This document shows positions 1-8,129 of a stretch of 33,949 nucleotides of DNA, in pieces. Below the pieces are notes generated by a model. That model was not told the origin of the DNA. It saw only the letters and a program-made list of their open reading frames with translations, and ran no database searches. The stretch comes from Candidatus Krumholzibacteriota bacterium (GTDB lineage: Bacteria > Krumholzibacteriota > Krumholzibacteriia > JAJRXK01): NCBI GenBank assembly GCA_024276305.1, contig JAJRXK010000063.1, positions 1 through 33,949 on the forward strand, written 5' to 3'. Within the stretch, counting starts at the first letter, position 1, and every line of letters starts with the position of its first letter. A program made the translations under genes and the position numbers.

Positions 1-1
1 C

Positions 2-619
2 GAGCACAATATCCAGGGCATCGGAGACAAGCACATTCCCTATATTCACAATGTGATGAACACGGACCTGGTGGTCGGGGTCTCGGACCATTCCACCGAT
101 TCGCTCGACCTGCTCTTCAATCATCCTGAGGGTCGTCGCTACCTCGCGGATCGTCGGGGAGTGGACACGGAGACTCTCGATCGATTGCCGCGACTCGGGT
201 TGTCGTCCCTCTGCAATCTCTTGGCCTGTATCAAGACCGCAAAGTATCTGGACCTCGGTCATGAAGACCTACTGTTGACGGTGGCAACGGATCCTTCCTG
301 GCTCTACGGCACGGAACGGGACAAGACCCTCCAGCGGGAATTCGAAGGCAGTTTCGATGCGGTCAATGCCGGAGAGGTGTACGGAGAGCACCTGTGTGGA
401 GTCGGTACGGACTACCTGCTCGAGTGTGGAGTGACCGAGCGACGCCGGATCTTCGACCTGGGGTATTACACCTGGGTCGAGCAGCAGGGAGTTTCCCTGG
501 AGGACTTCACGCGCCGGCGGTCGCAGGAGTTCTGGAAGGGGCTGTGCAGTCTCATTCCGGCGTGGGATTCGATGATCGAGGAATTCAATCGGAGCACCGG
601 CGTAGCCGAAACCCTCTGA
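2..619 (+). CDS. PLP-dependent fold-type-II enzyme (cysteine synthase-like), C-terminal part
   Basis: The 5' end is cut off by the window: the frame is open from base 2 and gives the last 205 residues before the TGA at 617-619. The first residues visible, EHNIQGIGDKHIPYIHNV, followed by NTDLVVGVSD, resemble the C-terminal half of a PALP-family protein of the type annotated 'pyridoxal-phosphate-dependent protein subunit beta'. The catalytic lysine would lie upstream, outside the window. The gene ends 13 bases before a second PLP-enzyme gene on the same strand, so the two are probably cotranscribed. Next to ygeY/ygeW/ygfK homologues, it occupies the place where E. coli and clostridial purine loci carry ygeX (2,3-diaminopropionate ammonia-lyase), but I see no close YgeX-specific motif. 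A beta-elimination or beta-replacement reaction on an amino acid is likely; the substrate is unknown. Confidence 0.75.
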   Translation, partial: EHNIQGIGDKHIPYIHNVMNTDLVVGVSDHSTDSLDLLFNHPEGRRYLADRRGVDTETLDRLPRLGLSSLCNLLACIKTAKYLDLGHEDLLLTVATDPSWLYGTERDKTLQREFEGSFDAVNAGEVYGEHLCGVGTDYLLECGVTERRRIFDLGYYTWVEQQGVSLEDFTRRRSQEFWKGLCSLIPAWDSMIEEFNRSTGVAETL

Positions 620-632
620 GATCGCGGGAACC

Positions 633-2000
633 GTGGGCAGAGACCTTGACAGCTACTTTGCTTGCTCTGGTTGCGGGCATGTTCTGCCCGCCGAGGAACC
701 CCGGCCTTTCTCCTGTCCGCAGCGCGGTGACGGCGGCGATCATGTCTTGGTGAGGCACTTCTTCGATGCGGACCGTCATCGAGAGCTTCTTTCAGCTGCC
801 CTGGAGGACCGAAACCGACTGCCGTTCGTGCGCTTCCGCCGACTCTTCCACTCGTGGCAAGTGGCCCGAAGGGCTGGGATGTCGGATGAGGAGTACGTGG
901 ACCGGGTCGAGAACCTGAATGCCCGGGTGGCTGAGGTCGATGGACATGGCTTCTTCGAAACTCCACTTGTGGTGCCGGATCGATTGGCGGCAGCTCTGCA
1001 TCGGGATCCCGGGTCCATCTGGGTGAAGAACGAGACGGTGAATGTTTCCGGCTCCCACAAGGCTCGGCATCTCTTTCAAGTCGCAATTTGGTTGGAGACG
1101 ATCGAGGCTCTGGGGTGGACTGGGGAGAGGGATTCCGCCCCTCTCGCCATCGCCTCCTGCGGGAATGCTGCGCTGGCGGCGGCGGTGGTGGCCCGGGCGC
1201 TGGAGAGGCGGCTGCTGGTCTTCGTTCCGGTGGATGCGGATGCCGCGGTCCTCCGTCGAATCCGGGAGTTGGGAGCAGAAGTCCAAGTCTGTCCGAGGGA
1301 AGGGCGCCGCGCGGGGGATCCCTGCCTGCATGCCTTTCACGAAGGTTTGCGCCAAGGGGCCCTGCCTTTCGGATGCCAGGGACCGGAGAATGGAGTGACC
1401 ATCGAAGGTGGTCTCTCCTTGGGCTACGAAATCGTGGGTCAGGGCTTCCTCCGTGTCCCCGCTCCGCGCGAGGTGGTCGTGCAGGTCGGGGGCGGCGCCC
1501 TGGCCACCGGAGTGTTTCAAGCGCTTCTCGAGGCGGAGGATCTGGGCTTGCTTCCCGAACCCCTGCCTCGTCTGCACACCGTTCAAACCACGGGGGCGAG
1601 TCCCTTGGAACGGGCGCATCGATTGGTGGAAGATCGGCTCTCTCGTGGAGGCGGTTCGGCCAGCTCTCTCGACGAGGTACTCTCTCACGCGGCGACTCAC
1701 CGCGACCAATTCATGTGGCCCTGGGAAAGTCCGCCGCAGAGCTGCGCCACTGGGATTCTGGATGACGAGACCTACGATTGGCTCGGCCTGTTGCGAGGAA
1801 TGCTCCGGTCGCGAGGCCGATCCGTCGTGGCTTCGGAAGACTGTCTCCAGAGGGCCCATGCCTTAGCGCGGTCCGAGACCGGCATCGACGTCTCTGTCAC
1901 CGGCGCGGCGGGTCTGGCCGGATGGATGACCCTGGTCGAGAGCGGAGGGGCAGACGCGTCCGCCCCCGCCCTCGTGATCTTCAGTGGGATCGAGCGCTGA
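633..2000 (+). CDS. PLP-dependent threonine synthase/cysteate synthase-like enzyme
   Basis: This 455-residue protein is a fold-type-II PLP enzyme. The Schiff-base lysine is K143 in VSGSHKARH, the phosphate-binding asparagine region reads ASCGNAAL, and a glycine-rich QVGGGALATG loop follows near the middle. The N terminus has CSGC and a later CP, a degenerate zinc-ribbon like that of threonine and cysteate synthases; three cysteines (11, 14, 28) are present and the fourth position is not cysteine. The start is GTG at 633, with a weak GCGGGAA upstream, 13 bases after the preceding PLP gene. Its end overlaps the end of the convergent ygeY homologue by 20 bases, so there is no room for a terminator. 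Context suggests an amino-acid lyase or synthase step feeding or following the YgeW/YgeY reactions; the substrate cannot be read from the sequence. Confidence 0.8.
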   Translation: MGRDLDSYFACSGCGHVLPAEEPRPFSCPQRGDGGDHVLVRHFFDADRHRELLSAALEDRNRLPFVRFRRLFHSWQVARRAGMSDEEYVDRVENLNARVAEVDGHGFFETPLVVPDRLAAALHRDPGSIWVKNETVNVSGSHKARHLFQVAIWLETIEALGWTGERDSAPLAIASCGNAALAAAVVARALERRLLVFVPVDADAAVLRRIRELGAEVQVCPREGRRAGDPCLHAFHEGLRQGALPFGCQGPENGVTIEGGLSLGYEIVGQGFLRVPAPREVVVQVGGGALATGVFQALLEAEDLGLLPEPLPRLHTVQTTGASPLERAHRLVEDRLSRGGGSASSLDEVLSHAATHRDQFMWPWESPPQSCATGILDDETYDWLGLLRGMLRSRGRSVVASEDCLQRAHALARSETGIDVSVTGAAGLAGWMTLVESGGADASAPALVIFSGIER

Positions 2001-3519
2001 TTTCCCGGAAGAGAGTGGGGAAGCGCGCCATCACCGCAATCGCCACGTCGAATTCTCGACTGTCCACACACTCGCCGATCTTGTGCGTATTGTGCTCGAT
2101 TCCGGGACCGATGCCGAACATGGGCGGATGGGCGAAACGACCCGATCGTACCCATCGCTTGCGATCGAGGTGTTCGATTCCCGACGAATCCGCTTCGACG
2201 ACCATTCCCACACCATCGGTCGAAAAGATCCAACGGTCCACGCGCGGATCTCGTCGCAAGTTGCCTCCTTCTCCGTCTTCGATCCAGGGGCTTGCGACCC
2301 GACGATAGGACTCGGCGGCGGCCTCGATGGCCACATGATTCTCGGGAGTGACCCAACCCGGATAGATCTGAGTGTTGCTGGGAAGGGTTCCCTTCCAGGT
2401 GGGTTGGGTATAACGCGGAGCGTGGACCTCCACTGTCAGCCCGGCATCTCGAGCCACAGCGACCGAGGGAAGATCCTCGATCGCGGCGATGGCACGAGTC
2501 GGGTCGTCGCCCACGGTGAGCCGGCGATCGAAGCGGAAAGTGAATCGTTCAGGCACTGCGCAATCACTCGGAGTGTCCAACGAGGCCCAGCTCGCGGTGC
2601 GAGTCCCCGATCCCAGGAAGTCGTCGTGAGCGAAACCCTCACCCGATTTGGCTTGCTCCGTGGCCTCGACCAGGATGGAAGCGGCGTACTCGAGAGGATT
2701 GCGTCCTTCGGCAGGCATGGAGCCGTGACAACTCTTGCCGGTGACCGTCACCTCGATCTGCATTCTGCCGCGTTGGCCGCGGTAGATGCCCACCGCACCG
2801 TTGTAGCGATCTCCTGTTCCCTCGGTGAGGATGACCGCATCGGGGATGCGTGCGGCCGGCGCTCCGGGAAGCTCGGTGGCCATGACATGCATGGGGCCGC
2901 CACCGTCGTTGTCCTCTTCGGCCACGCTCGCGTAACTGCGGACGATGACCCCGCGCAGTGCGCCCTCCACTTCCCGGAGGATCTTGGTCGCGATCACCTG
3001 ACTCACGACCCCGCCGAGTTGATCGGCGCTGCCGCGCCCCCATACCAGGTGGGTCCACTCGTCACGGGGTGGCAACCAACCCAGCTCCTGACGAAGGAAG
3101 TCCTCTTGCAGCTTGGTCTCGTCGACGAGACCGTCATAGCAGTCCAGACCTCCGGTGGCCTCGCGCCATCGCTTCCGAAGTGCTGCCACCGTGTCGGAGT
3201 GACCGTCGTACCAGATCACGGTCTTGTCATCGGGGTCGATCCCGTCCGTCGGATCACTGATCTCCCACACCAGGTTGCCGAAGTCGTCGAAAAACACGTC
3301 TTCGGCTTGTGCCACGGCGCCCAACTCGACGATGCGTTGCCGGAGATACTCCAGGCGTGGCCCCTCGTGATTCGAGAGTCCGCAATGGGGATCACCGCCC
3401 TGATCCGCCGGACGGTCCACGTAGTCGGCCGGGATGCGGATCGCTTCCCGAAGGATCTCCACGGCCAGCGGTCGGTACTTCACGGCCAGGGCATGAATCG
3501 TCTTGTCCACGGTGCTCAC
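1981..3519 (-). CDS. ygeY: M20-family metallohydrolase, YgeY-like
   Basis: This is a 512-residue M20 zinc peptidase/deacylase-type hydrolase. Visible ligands are H107 and catalytic D109 (WYDGHSDTV), bridging D166 (GRGSADQLGG), the E201-E202 pair (SVAEEDNDGG), an acidic residue near 233 (LTEGTGDRY) and a C-terminal histidine (GIEHNTHKIGE). The family removes acyl or carbamoyl-type groups from amino acids and peptides; YgeY itself is linked to selenium-dependent purine breakdown, with its exact substrate unsettled. It is about 100 residues longer than E. coli YgeY, partly through an insertion around residues 110-155. The GTG start at 3519 overlaps the ygeW stop as GTGA; a second GTG at 3510 with AGGTGA upstream is an alternative. 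It is the last gene of the seven-gene operon and meets the PLP gene tail to tail. Confidence 0.88.
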   Translation of the reverse strand: MSTVDKTIHALAVKYRPLAVEILREAIRIPADYVDRPADQGGDPHCGLSNHEGPRLEYLRQRIVELGAVAQAEDVFFDDFGNLVWEISDPTDGIDPDDKTVIWYDGHSDTVAALRKRWREATGGLDCYDGLVDETKLQEDFLRQELGWLPPRDEWTHLVWGRGSADQLGGVVSQVIATKILREVEGALRGVIVRSYASVAEEDNDGGGPMHVMATELPGAPAARIPDAVILTEGTGDRYNGAVGIYRGQRGRMQIEVTVTGKSCHGSMPAEGRNPLEYAASILVEATEQAKSGEGFAHDDFLGSGTRTASWASLDTPSDCAVPERFTFRFDRRLTVGDDPTRAIAAIEDLPSVAVARDAGLTVEVHAPRYTQPTWKGTLPSNTQIYPGWVTPENHVAIEAAAESYRRVASPWIEDGEGGNLRRDPRVDRWIFSTDGVGMVVEADSSGIEHLDRKRWVRSGRFAHPPMFGIGPGIEHNTHKIGECVDSREFDVAIAVMARFPTLFREISARSH

Positions 3520-4667
3520 CTTTGATCGAGGAGTGAAAGCAGAACTTCGCGCAGCTGAGGTTGTTTGGCGACGGAGAGCATGCTCATGATGACGTACATC
3601 TTCTTGTTTGCTTCGCGTGCGACGTCGAGTCGTGCGGATTCCATCACCGTCGGAGTGACTTCATCGCCAATGTCGGCCGGGAGGCAGTGCATGTAGAGTG
3701 CGCTCCCATCGGCAGTGGACTTCATTCGCCGTTCGTCACAGATCCAGTCCGTGGCGCTGCGGTTGCGGTCGAGGGCGCGTGCTTCGATCGCGGCGAGCTC
3801 GGCGTGGTCGCCACGTTCATTGGCGGCTACCCGCTCGAGCATCAGATCATGGGGACCCCAGCTCTTGGGGTAGACGATGTCGGCTCCATCAAAGGCCGCA
3901 TCCATGTCGTGACCGACTTCGAAGGAGCCGCCGCTCTCTCGAGTGAAGCGTTCGGCATCGGAGAGGGTTTCGGGCATCAATTCGTAGCCCTCGGGATGAG
4001 CCAGCCGCACGTGCATCCCCATCCGCGTCATGAGAGTGATGATCCCCTGGGCTACCGAAAGCGGCTTGGCATAGGAGGGAGAGTAGGCCCAGCTCATGGT
4101 AATGGTCTTCCCTTTCAGGTCGCCGCCGAATTTCTCCCGCAGCCAGGCCAGATCCGCGAGGGTTTGAGTGGGATGGTCCACGTCACACTGCAGATTGACC
4201 AAAGGCACCACCCGAGAATCTCCAATGGCCCTGAGGTAGTCGGCAATACCGCGGTGCGCGTCGCGCATGAAGCGATTCCCCGCTCCCAGAATGAGATCGT
4301 GCCGCACGCCCAGGGCGTGAGCGTTCATGCCCAGCATCGCTCCGGTCTCCTCGGCGGTTTCCCCGTGAGAGACCTGGGTGCTCTTGCCATCGAGAACCAG
4401 GGGCCTAGCTCCCAATCGGGCGGCCGCACCGGCCCATGCCGATCGAGTTCGAGTGGAAGCGTCGAAGAACAGGGAGAGGAAGAGTTCGTTCTCGAAGAGC
4501 GGAGTTGCGATCTGTGACCGATCCAGCTCGTGGAAACAGTCGGCGACGTCGAGCAAGGTCATCAGCTCCGAGGTGGACCAGTCTCGAGTGAGGAACAGGC
4601 TCCGTCCTTCCAGCTCGCCGAGAACCTGGGCATCGAGGGCTTCGATGCGATCGTGCAACTCAGGCAT
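3516..4667 (-). CDS. ygeW: Knotted carbamoyltransferase YgeW
   Basis: This 383-residue protein follows E. coli YgeW (about 396 residues) along its whole length. The carbamoyl-phosphate loop is STRTRS (71-76), the second motif is CDVDHPTQTLADLAWLRE, and the C-terminal loop is HCLPAD. The diagnostic blocks MTWAYSPSY and DIVYPKSWxP are also matched. The family has a knotted transcarbamylase fold; in purine loci it is thought to act phosphorolytically on a carbamoylated intermediate, releasing carbamoyl phosphate for ATP synthesis, but its true substrate is not established. The ATG at 4667 has AAGGAG six bases upstream, inside the end of ygfK, and the two genes overlap by 8 bases. At its 3' end it overlaps ygeY by 4 bases, so translational coupling is likely. 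A carbamate kinase partner is not in the window. Confidence 0.93.
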   Translation of the reverse strand: MPELHDRIEALDAQVLGELEGRSLFLTRDWSTSELMTLLDVADCFHELDRSQIATPLFENELFLSLFFDASTRTRSAWAGAAARLGARPLVLDGKSTQVSHGETAEETGAMLGMNAHALGVRHDLILGAGNRFMRDAHRGIADYLRAIGDSRVVPLVNLQCDVDHPTQTLADLAWLREKFGGDLKGKTITMSWAYSPSYAKPLSVAQGIITLMTRMGMHVRLAHPEGYELMPETLSDAERFTRESGGSFEVGHDMDAAFDGADIVYPKSWGPHDLMLERVAANERGDHAELAAIEARALDRNRSATDWICDERRMKSTADGSALYMHCLPADIGDEVTPTVMESARLDVAREANKKMYVIMSMLSVAKQPQLREVLLSLLDQR

Positions 4668-6618
4668 GAGGGTCTCCTTGTAGGGTCTGGATGTAATTCG
4701 GCTGCCCCTTGTCGAGGACAGCGTTCGTCAGCCAATCCATGAGAAATGCGGGAGTCAGATCGACCTCCGCGGGCCCGGTACCGGTCGCGGACGCCGGATC
4801 ATCTCGCTTCCACCTCAGATCGAAATCGCAGCCGGAAAAGCGCAACTCGTGGGAGTCGATCTCGAGTCGATAGGATCGACCGTCGATGCGGCCGACCATC
4901 CACGAAGTGCGATCATCACCACCTAGGTGAAAGCCATCGAGGTCGGTGAATTGCTCCCAGTCTTCGACTCGGCCGAAGAACCTGGGTTTGAGAACGAAGG
5001 GTCCTCCGTCCTCCGGACAGAAAATGTCGCAGTTCCCGCACTCGTTGCAAAAGTCCGCAAAATTGGCGATCTGGTGTTTCTGATCGAGTTCGATGACGCC
5101 ATCTTCGATCAAGATCCAGCGGTCCTTCTCACGTTGGAGACGGCTGCGGAGGATGCGTGGCGGCAGGTGAGCCAGTCGAAAGTTGGCATCGTTCGGGCAT
5201 ACCGGAAGGCACTTGTCGCAAGTGATGCAGTCGAAGAGTTCGAGATGGGATCCGATCTTGCGCGGAGGACGTGAATTCCTTCGAGCATGGTAGCGAGGAT
5301 CGCTGGAGAGCCGACCGACGTAGTTTTCGGTATTGGCGAGGATCGCCTCGTCGAGATGGCCACCCTCCGGAAGGGAGAGGTCGTAGGCACGGAGGATGAG
5401 TTCCTCGCGAGTACGCGCTCCTGCTTTTTTCATCCGCCGGGCCAATTCTCGGTAGTAGGACTGGATCCGGCCGTAGCCTCCGGTCTGGAGGAGATCGCTG
5501 CAGACGGTCACGGGCACGATTCCCAATGCGACGGCGTCGGGGAAGTTCGCGGCGTCGATGCCACCGCTGAAGGAAATCGGGAAGCGAAGGCCGAAGTGTC
5601 GACGGAATCGCCGCAGTACATGCATTGCCAATACGTGCAGGGGACGACCCGAGAGATAGACTTCAGCTTCCTCCTCGGGCAGGTAGTTGGTGCGGTTCTC
5701 GACGATGAGGGTATTGGTGAACTTGGCCCCGAGTTCCAATCCCAGGTCATCGGCCACCGCCGCCAGGGACTCCATGATCTCTACTGCGCGATCCCAGGGC
5801 GTATCGCGGAGAAATGCGTCGTCGGGGACGACGATCTCATGGTAGCCGAGCTCTTCGTGGAGCAATGTTCTCAGGTCGTGAGCGCCGAGCAGAGTGGGAT
5901 TGAACTTCACCACGCAGTGGATTCCCCAGCGCCGCATGAGATACTCGACGATGCTGGCGATCTCCTCGGGTGGGCAGCCGTGGAAAGTGGATAGGGTGAG
6001 AGTGTTCGACAGTTGGGTGGGATAGTCGAGCTCCCGCCACGCGGCGAATTCAGCGGGGATCTGTTGTCGGAGCTTGTCCACGATCGGACGGCAGTCGAGC
6101 ATGGCTCCCAAGAAAGTCTCGACTCGCGGGGACTGGATTCCAGCGAGGTCGTACCCGACGCTCATGTCCCAGATGCAGGAAGTCGCACCTGGCTCGAGAT
6201 CGATCTCGCGGCTCTCCTCGAGCATCCGGATGAGCATGGCGGCCTTGACATATTCTTCGAGCGATTCTTCCAGTTTGAGTTCCTGCGACCATTCCGCATT
6301 GTATCCCACGGTTCGCATATCGATGCAGGGGCGAGGAATGGTCAGGTCGTCTTTGACCTGCACGGTCTTGAGCTCGAAGAAGCGAGAACCCGCCAGCCAC
6401 GACAGAACGATGTTCTGAGCCATCTGAGTGTGGGGTCCAGCGGCAGGGCCGAGGGGAGAGGAGAGTCGGTGGCCGGCGAAGGTTGTGCTCAGATCGTAGT
6501 CGCCAGGTCCACTCCAGAACTTCGCGCGGGGCAGCTGAAAGACGCTCTGGTGCGACCGCAATTCGCCGAAGGCCCGGCGAATCAGGGAGGAGAAAGGATA
6601 GGGACGTAACTCGGCCAT
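4660..6618 (-). CDS. ygfK: YgfK-like iron-sulfur oxidoreductase without the FAD/NAD(P) domain
   Basis: The 652-residue protein aligns by eye with both ends of E. coli YgfK (1032 residues, 'putative selenate reductase'). The N terminus (RPYPFSSLIRRAFGE, then GPAAGPHTQMAQNIV and FELKTVQ) is the dihydroorotate-dehydrogenase-like barrel, with an FMN-type SGGID loop near 351. Two four-cysteine ferredoxin motifs follow, at 464-474 (CxxCxxCxxxCP) and 524-534 (CNECGNCDIFCP), then the C-terminal tail domain. What is absent is the central cysteine-rich plus FAD/NAD(P)H-binding module that sits between barrel and ferredoxin motifs in E. coli. The protein therefore cannot take electrons from NAD(P)H by itself; a ferredoxin or another operon product must serve. 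The 70-base gap behind the symporter gene is the largest within the operon. ATG start with a weak GCAGG. Confidence 0.88.
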   Translation of the reverse strand: MAELRPYPFSSLIRRAFGELRSHQSVFQLPRAKFWSGPGDYDLSTTFAGHRLSSPLGPAAGPHTQMAQNIVLSWLAGSRFFELKTVQVKDDLTIPRPCIDMRTVGYNAEWSQELKLEESLEEYVKAAMLIRMLEESREIDLEPGATSCIWDMSVGYDLAGIQSPRVETFLGAMLDCRPIVDKLRQQIPAEFAAWRELDYPTQLSNTLTLSTFHGCPPEEIASIVEYLMRRWGIHCVVKFNPTLLGAHDLRTLLHEELGYHEIVVPDDAFLRDTPWDRAVEIMESLAAVADDLGLELGAKFTNTLIVENRTNYLPEEEAEVYLSGRPLHVLAMHVLRRFRRHFGLRFPISFSGGIDAANFPDAVALGIVPVTVCSDLLQTGGYGRIQSYYRELARRMKKAGARTREELILRAYDLSLPEGGHLDEAILANTENYVGRLSSDPRYHARRNSRPPRKIGSHLELFDCITCDKCLPVCPNDANFRLAHLPPRILRSRLQREKDRWILIEDGVIELDQKHQIANFADFCNECGNCDIFCPEDGGPFVLKPRFFGRVEDWEQFTDLDGFHLGGDDRTSWMVGRIDGRSYRLEIDSHELRFSGCDFDLRWKRDDPASATGTGPAEVDLTPAFLMDWLTNAVLDKGQPNYIQTLQGDPHA

Positions 6619-6688
6619 GGACCTGCGTTCGGATGGAATCTGGTGATCTCGCGGGGACCGTCCAGAGTAGGCTGCATGGCTCCAAGTC

Positions 6689-8119
6689 TCAAGGTTCGAA
6701 GTTGGGATCGACCGCTTCGGGCCGGCGCATGGGCCTTCGGTCCACTGCGGCCACGGTGAAGAAGGTCAGCAGGCTCACGATCCAGGTGAAATAGATCGGA
6801 TGGGGAAGAATACGCCAGGTCGGGGGAGCGAGCTGCCAGGCGACCAGACCAACCATGGTCGTGCCGAGAGTCCAGGTGGCCGAGCTCCGGCGACACATCG
6901 CGGGCCAGAAGAGAGTCATCAGGACCACCAGAGTATAGGCCGTCGACAGGGTGAGACCGATGAGCAACATCTTCAGGATACCCGTGACGCGAGTGGCCAG
7001 GACGAAGGTCAAGAGGCTCAAGCCCGCGATGGTGATGCGCCCCACCGTTCTTTCGCGTTCTTCGTCGAGGTCTGGAGCGATGAATCGTTTGATGATGTCT
7101 CCGCAAACCAGAGTCGCGCTGCCCATGAGCAGAGCCGACGCCGTGCTCACGTCGGCGGCCCAGAGTCCAGCCAGGATCAGTCCGGCGGCCAGAGGGGGGA
7201 GGCCCAAGACCACTCGAGGCAGGGCTTCGGTGGGCACGATATCCGGGTATTGGACCGCCGCCGCCATTCCCAGAATGGCCGAGAGAAAGCCCACCGGCAG
7301 GATCAGCAGTCCACCCCACAGGTAGGCGCGAGATGCGGCCTTGGCGTCCCGAGAGGCAAAGCCGATCTGAATGACGGACTGGGTCGAATGGACCGTGGTG
7401 ATCATGACCAGGAACCAGGCCGCGATGAGTCCCGGCCCGACGGCGAAGGGCTCGAAGCCGGGATGGTCCGCGGGAAGCCGAGCGGCGAGCTCGGCCCAAC
7501 CTCCCACCTGGGAGACGGCCATCGCAGCTCCCAGAGTGATGCCGACGTAGATCACGGTGACGTTGATCACGTTGGTGAGGCCCGCCGCCCAGAATCCACC
7601 GACCAATGCGATCGAGACGAAGACCACTGCGGTGACCAGCATCCCCGTCATCGGAGTGAAGACCTCCGGAAGAAGCGACGAGAGGATTGCTCCTCCGGCC
7701 ACATATTGAAGGGAGGTGATCACGATCTGGATCACCAATTGTCCGATGACCCCAATGATTCGGCCGGAGATGGAATAGTGCCGTTCGAAGAGCTCGGGCA
7801 AGGTGGCGACTTCGAGGTCGCGATAGCGCCGGGCGGCGAAGAGCCCCATGGCGAAGGCTCCGAAGGCCCACGCTGCGTTGTACCATCCGGCGGAGATGCC
7901 CACGACATAGGCACGTTCCGCCACCCCGATGGTCGAGGCGCCTCCCACTGCCAACCCGGCCAGGAGCGCAGCGGCCACACCGGCGGGGAGGTTGCGACCG
8001 GCGAGGAGATAGCCGACCAATCCCGAGGAAGACCGCTGTCCCAATCGCCGAGCCCAGGCGGTGGCCGCGAAGAGCCCCACGAGGTAGAGCGAGACGATCA
8101 GAAGCGGGATCGGGTGCAT
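6689..8119 (-). CDS. Sodium:solute symporter (SSS family)
   Basis: This is a 476-residue inner-membrane protein with about 13 predicted hydrophobic helices, the usual size of the SSS/PutP family. Family-like stretches are GYLLAGRNLPAGVAA in the second helix region, LLAGLAVGGAS, and ADVSTASALLMGSATL in the conserved later helix. It imports a solute with Na+. The specificity cannot be read; organic acids, amino acids or nucleobase-related compounds would fit its neighbours. The start chosen is the ATG at 8119, which has GAGAGG just upstream and lies 10 bases after the acyl-CoA synthetase stop; a longer in-frame extension would run back into that gene. Sitting between the CoA ligase and ygfK in one operon, it probably brings in the compound that the operon degrades. 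Confidence 0.87.
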   Translation of the reverse strand: MHPIPLLIVSLYLVGLFAATAWARRLGQRSSSGLVGYLLAGRNLPAGVAAALLAGLAVGGASTIGVAERAYVVGISAGWYNAAWAFGAFAMGLFAARRYRDLEVATLPELFERHYSISGRIIGVIGQLVIQIVITSLQYVAGGAILSSLLPEVFTPMTGMLVTAVVFVSIALVGGFWAAGLTNVINVTVIYVGITLGAAMAVSQVGGWAELAARLPADHPGFEPFAVGPGLIAAWFLVMITTVHSTQSVIQIGFASRDAKAASRAYLWGGLLILPVGFLSAILGMAAAVQYPDIVPTEALPRVVLGLPPLAAGLILAGLWAADVSTASALLMGSATLVCGDIIKRFIAPDLDEERERTVGRITIAGLSLLTFVLATRVTGILKMLLIGLTLSTAYTLVVLMTLFWPAMCRRSSATWTLGTTMVGLVAWQLAPPTWRILPHPIYFTWIVSLLTFFTVAAVDRRPMRRPEAVDPNFEP

Positions 8120-8129
8120 GAGCCTCTCG

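Noticed and set aside
792-1859. 355-residue minus-strand frame opposite the second PLP gene
   Set aside because: Antisense shadow; the plus-strand frame carries the PLP lysine and glycine loop.
1984-3525. 513-residue open frame on the plus strand opposite ygeY
   Set aside because: It mirrors the ygeY gene codon for codon, has no domain motif, and arises from the strong GC bias at third positions; ygeY has all M20 ligands.
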